Assembly: GCA_013399875.1 (NCBI GenBank)
Contig: VXAZ01007727.1
Location: 1,084,493 to 1,148,492 of the forward strand
Length of the DNA: 64,000 bases
Direction of reading: 5' to 3'
DNA from: Gymnorhina tibicen
Taxonomy: Eukaryota > Chordata > Aves > Passeriformes > Artamidae
Part shown: positions 63,841 to 64,000 of the stretch, in pieces
How the letters are laid out: every line of letters begins with the position of its first letter
Position numbering within the stretch: position 1 is the first letter of the stretch
The notes under the pieces: model-generated
What the model saw: only the letters and a program-made list of their open reading frames with translations
What the model was told of the DNA's origin: nothing
The model's database searches: none
Program-made: the position numbers and the translations under genes

Positions 63841-63978
63841 AGAAAGTGGGGCGCTGGGGCGGGAATTTGGGCCTGTTGCATTCTTTCCGTGCAACCATTT
63901 TGTTGCCCATCTTCTCGCCCGCAGACTTTGTGGTGCTGGGGGCAGCGCTGCGCAGGGGCGCGAACGCATCGCCTCGGC
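63841..63978. promoter_or_regulatory. CpG-rich edge, candidate FLRT3 promoter or first exon
   Basis: The last ~140 bases before the terminal T run change sharply in composition: about a dozen CpGs, while most of the window is CpG-poor. Seen: a GC box (GGGGCGGG, 63856-63863), an NRF1-like GCGCTGCGCAGGGGCGCG block (about 63945-63962), and two YY1-like CCAT cores at 63895-63910. The position, about 8.5 kb upstream of the FLRT3 coding exon, is comparable to the distance between first and coding exons in mammalian FLRT3. The island continues beyond the window, so the transcription start is not visible. Assignment to FLRT3 is inference. Confidence 0.45.
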
Positions 63979-64000
63979 TTTTTTTTTTTTTTTTTTTTTT
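63979..64000. repeat. Poly-T run at the window end (at least 22 nt)
   Basis: The T run reaches the window edge, directly after the CpG-rich block. True length is unknown. Confidence 0.9.

Noticed and set aside
1..64000. MACROD2 exons expected around nested FLRT3
   Set aside because: None could be recognised in the ORFs or by eye. The introns are very large, so absence is expected and no exon is annotated.

Overview
The window looks like avian nuclear DNA. It is AT-rich and non-coding for most of its length. It carries several 3'-end fragments of CR1, the dominant LINE of birds and other sauropsids, all lying antisense to the + strand. It has one clear protein-coding gene, FLRT3, on the minus strand, and one degenerate class I (gammaretrovirus-like) endogenous retrovirus on the plus strand. 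I cannot name the species.

Layout. 1-32391 is non-coding sequence with three CR1 fragments, homopolymer runs, a 9-N assembly gap beside an 18-G run, and a GTGTG-type pentanucleotide microsatellite at 31.2 kb. 32392-38426 is a provirus with 4-bp flanking duplications, a PBS resembling tRNA-Pro, a gag/leader remnant, a broken protease and a pol remnant (RT, RNase H, integrase). It has no recognisable env. Its 3' LTR carries a 54-bp promoter duplication. 38427-53405 is non-coding apart from a fourth CR1 scrap and the probable FLRT3 3' UTR. 53406-55355 is the complete intronless FLRT3 coding region, with a splice acceptor just upstream. 55401-63840 is probably the FLRT3 5' intron. The last ~150 bases become CpG-rich and look like the edge of a promoter, plausibly that of FLRT3.

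How the parts relate. In mammals FLRT3 is nested on the opposite strand inside a very large intron of MACROD2. If synteny holds, most of this window is MACROD2 intron and the plus strand is MACROD2 sense. I found no MACROD2 exon, so this rests on synteny knowledge, not on the sequence. The provirus would then be in the sense orientation to MACROD2 and antisense to FLRT3.

I did not find a convincing undescribed biological system. The most informative oddities are in the provirus: nearly identical LTRs around a badly decayed interior, every pol enzyme disabled at or next to its catalytic motif, an unexplained GC-rich block where gag should be, and a conflict between two possible LTR starts.
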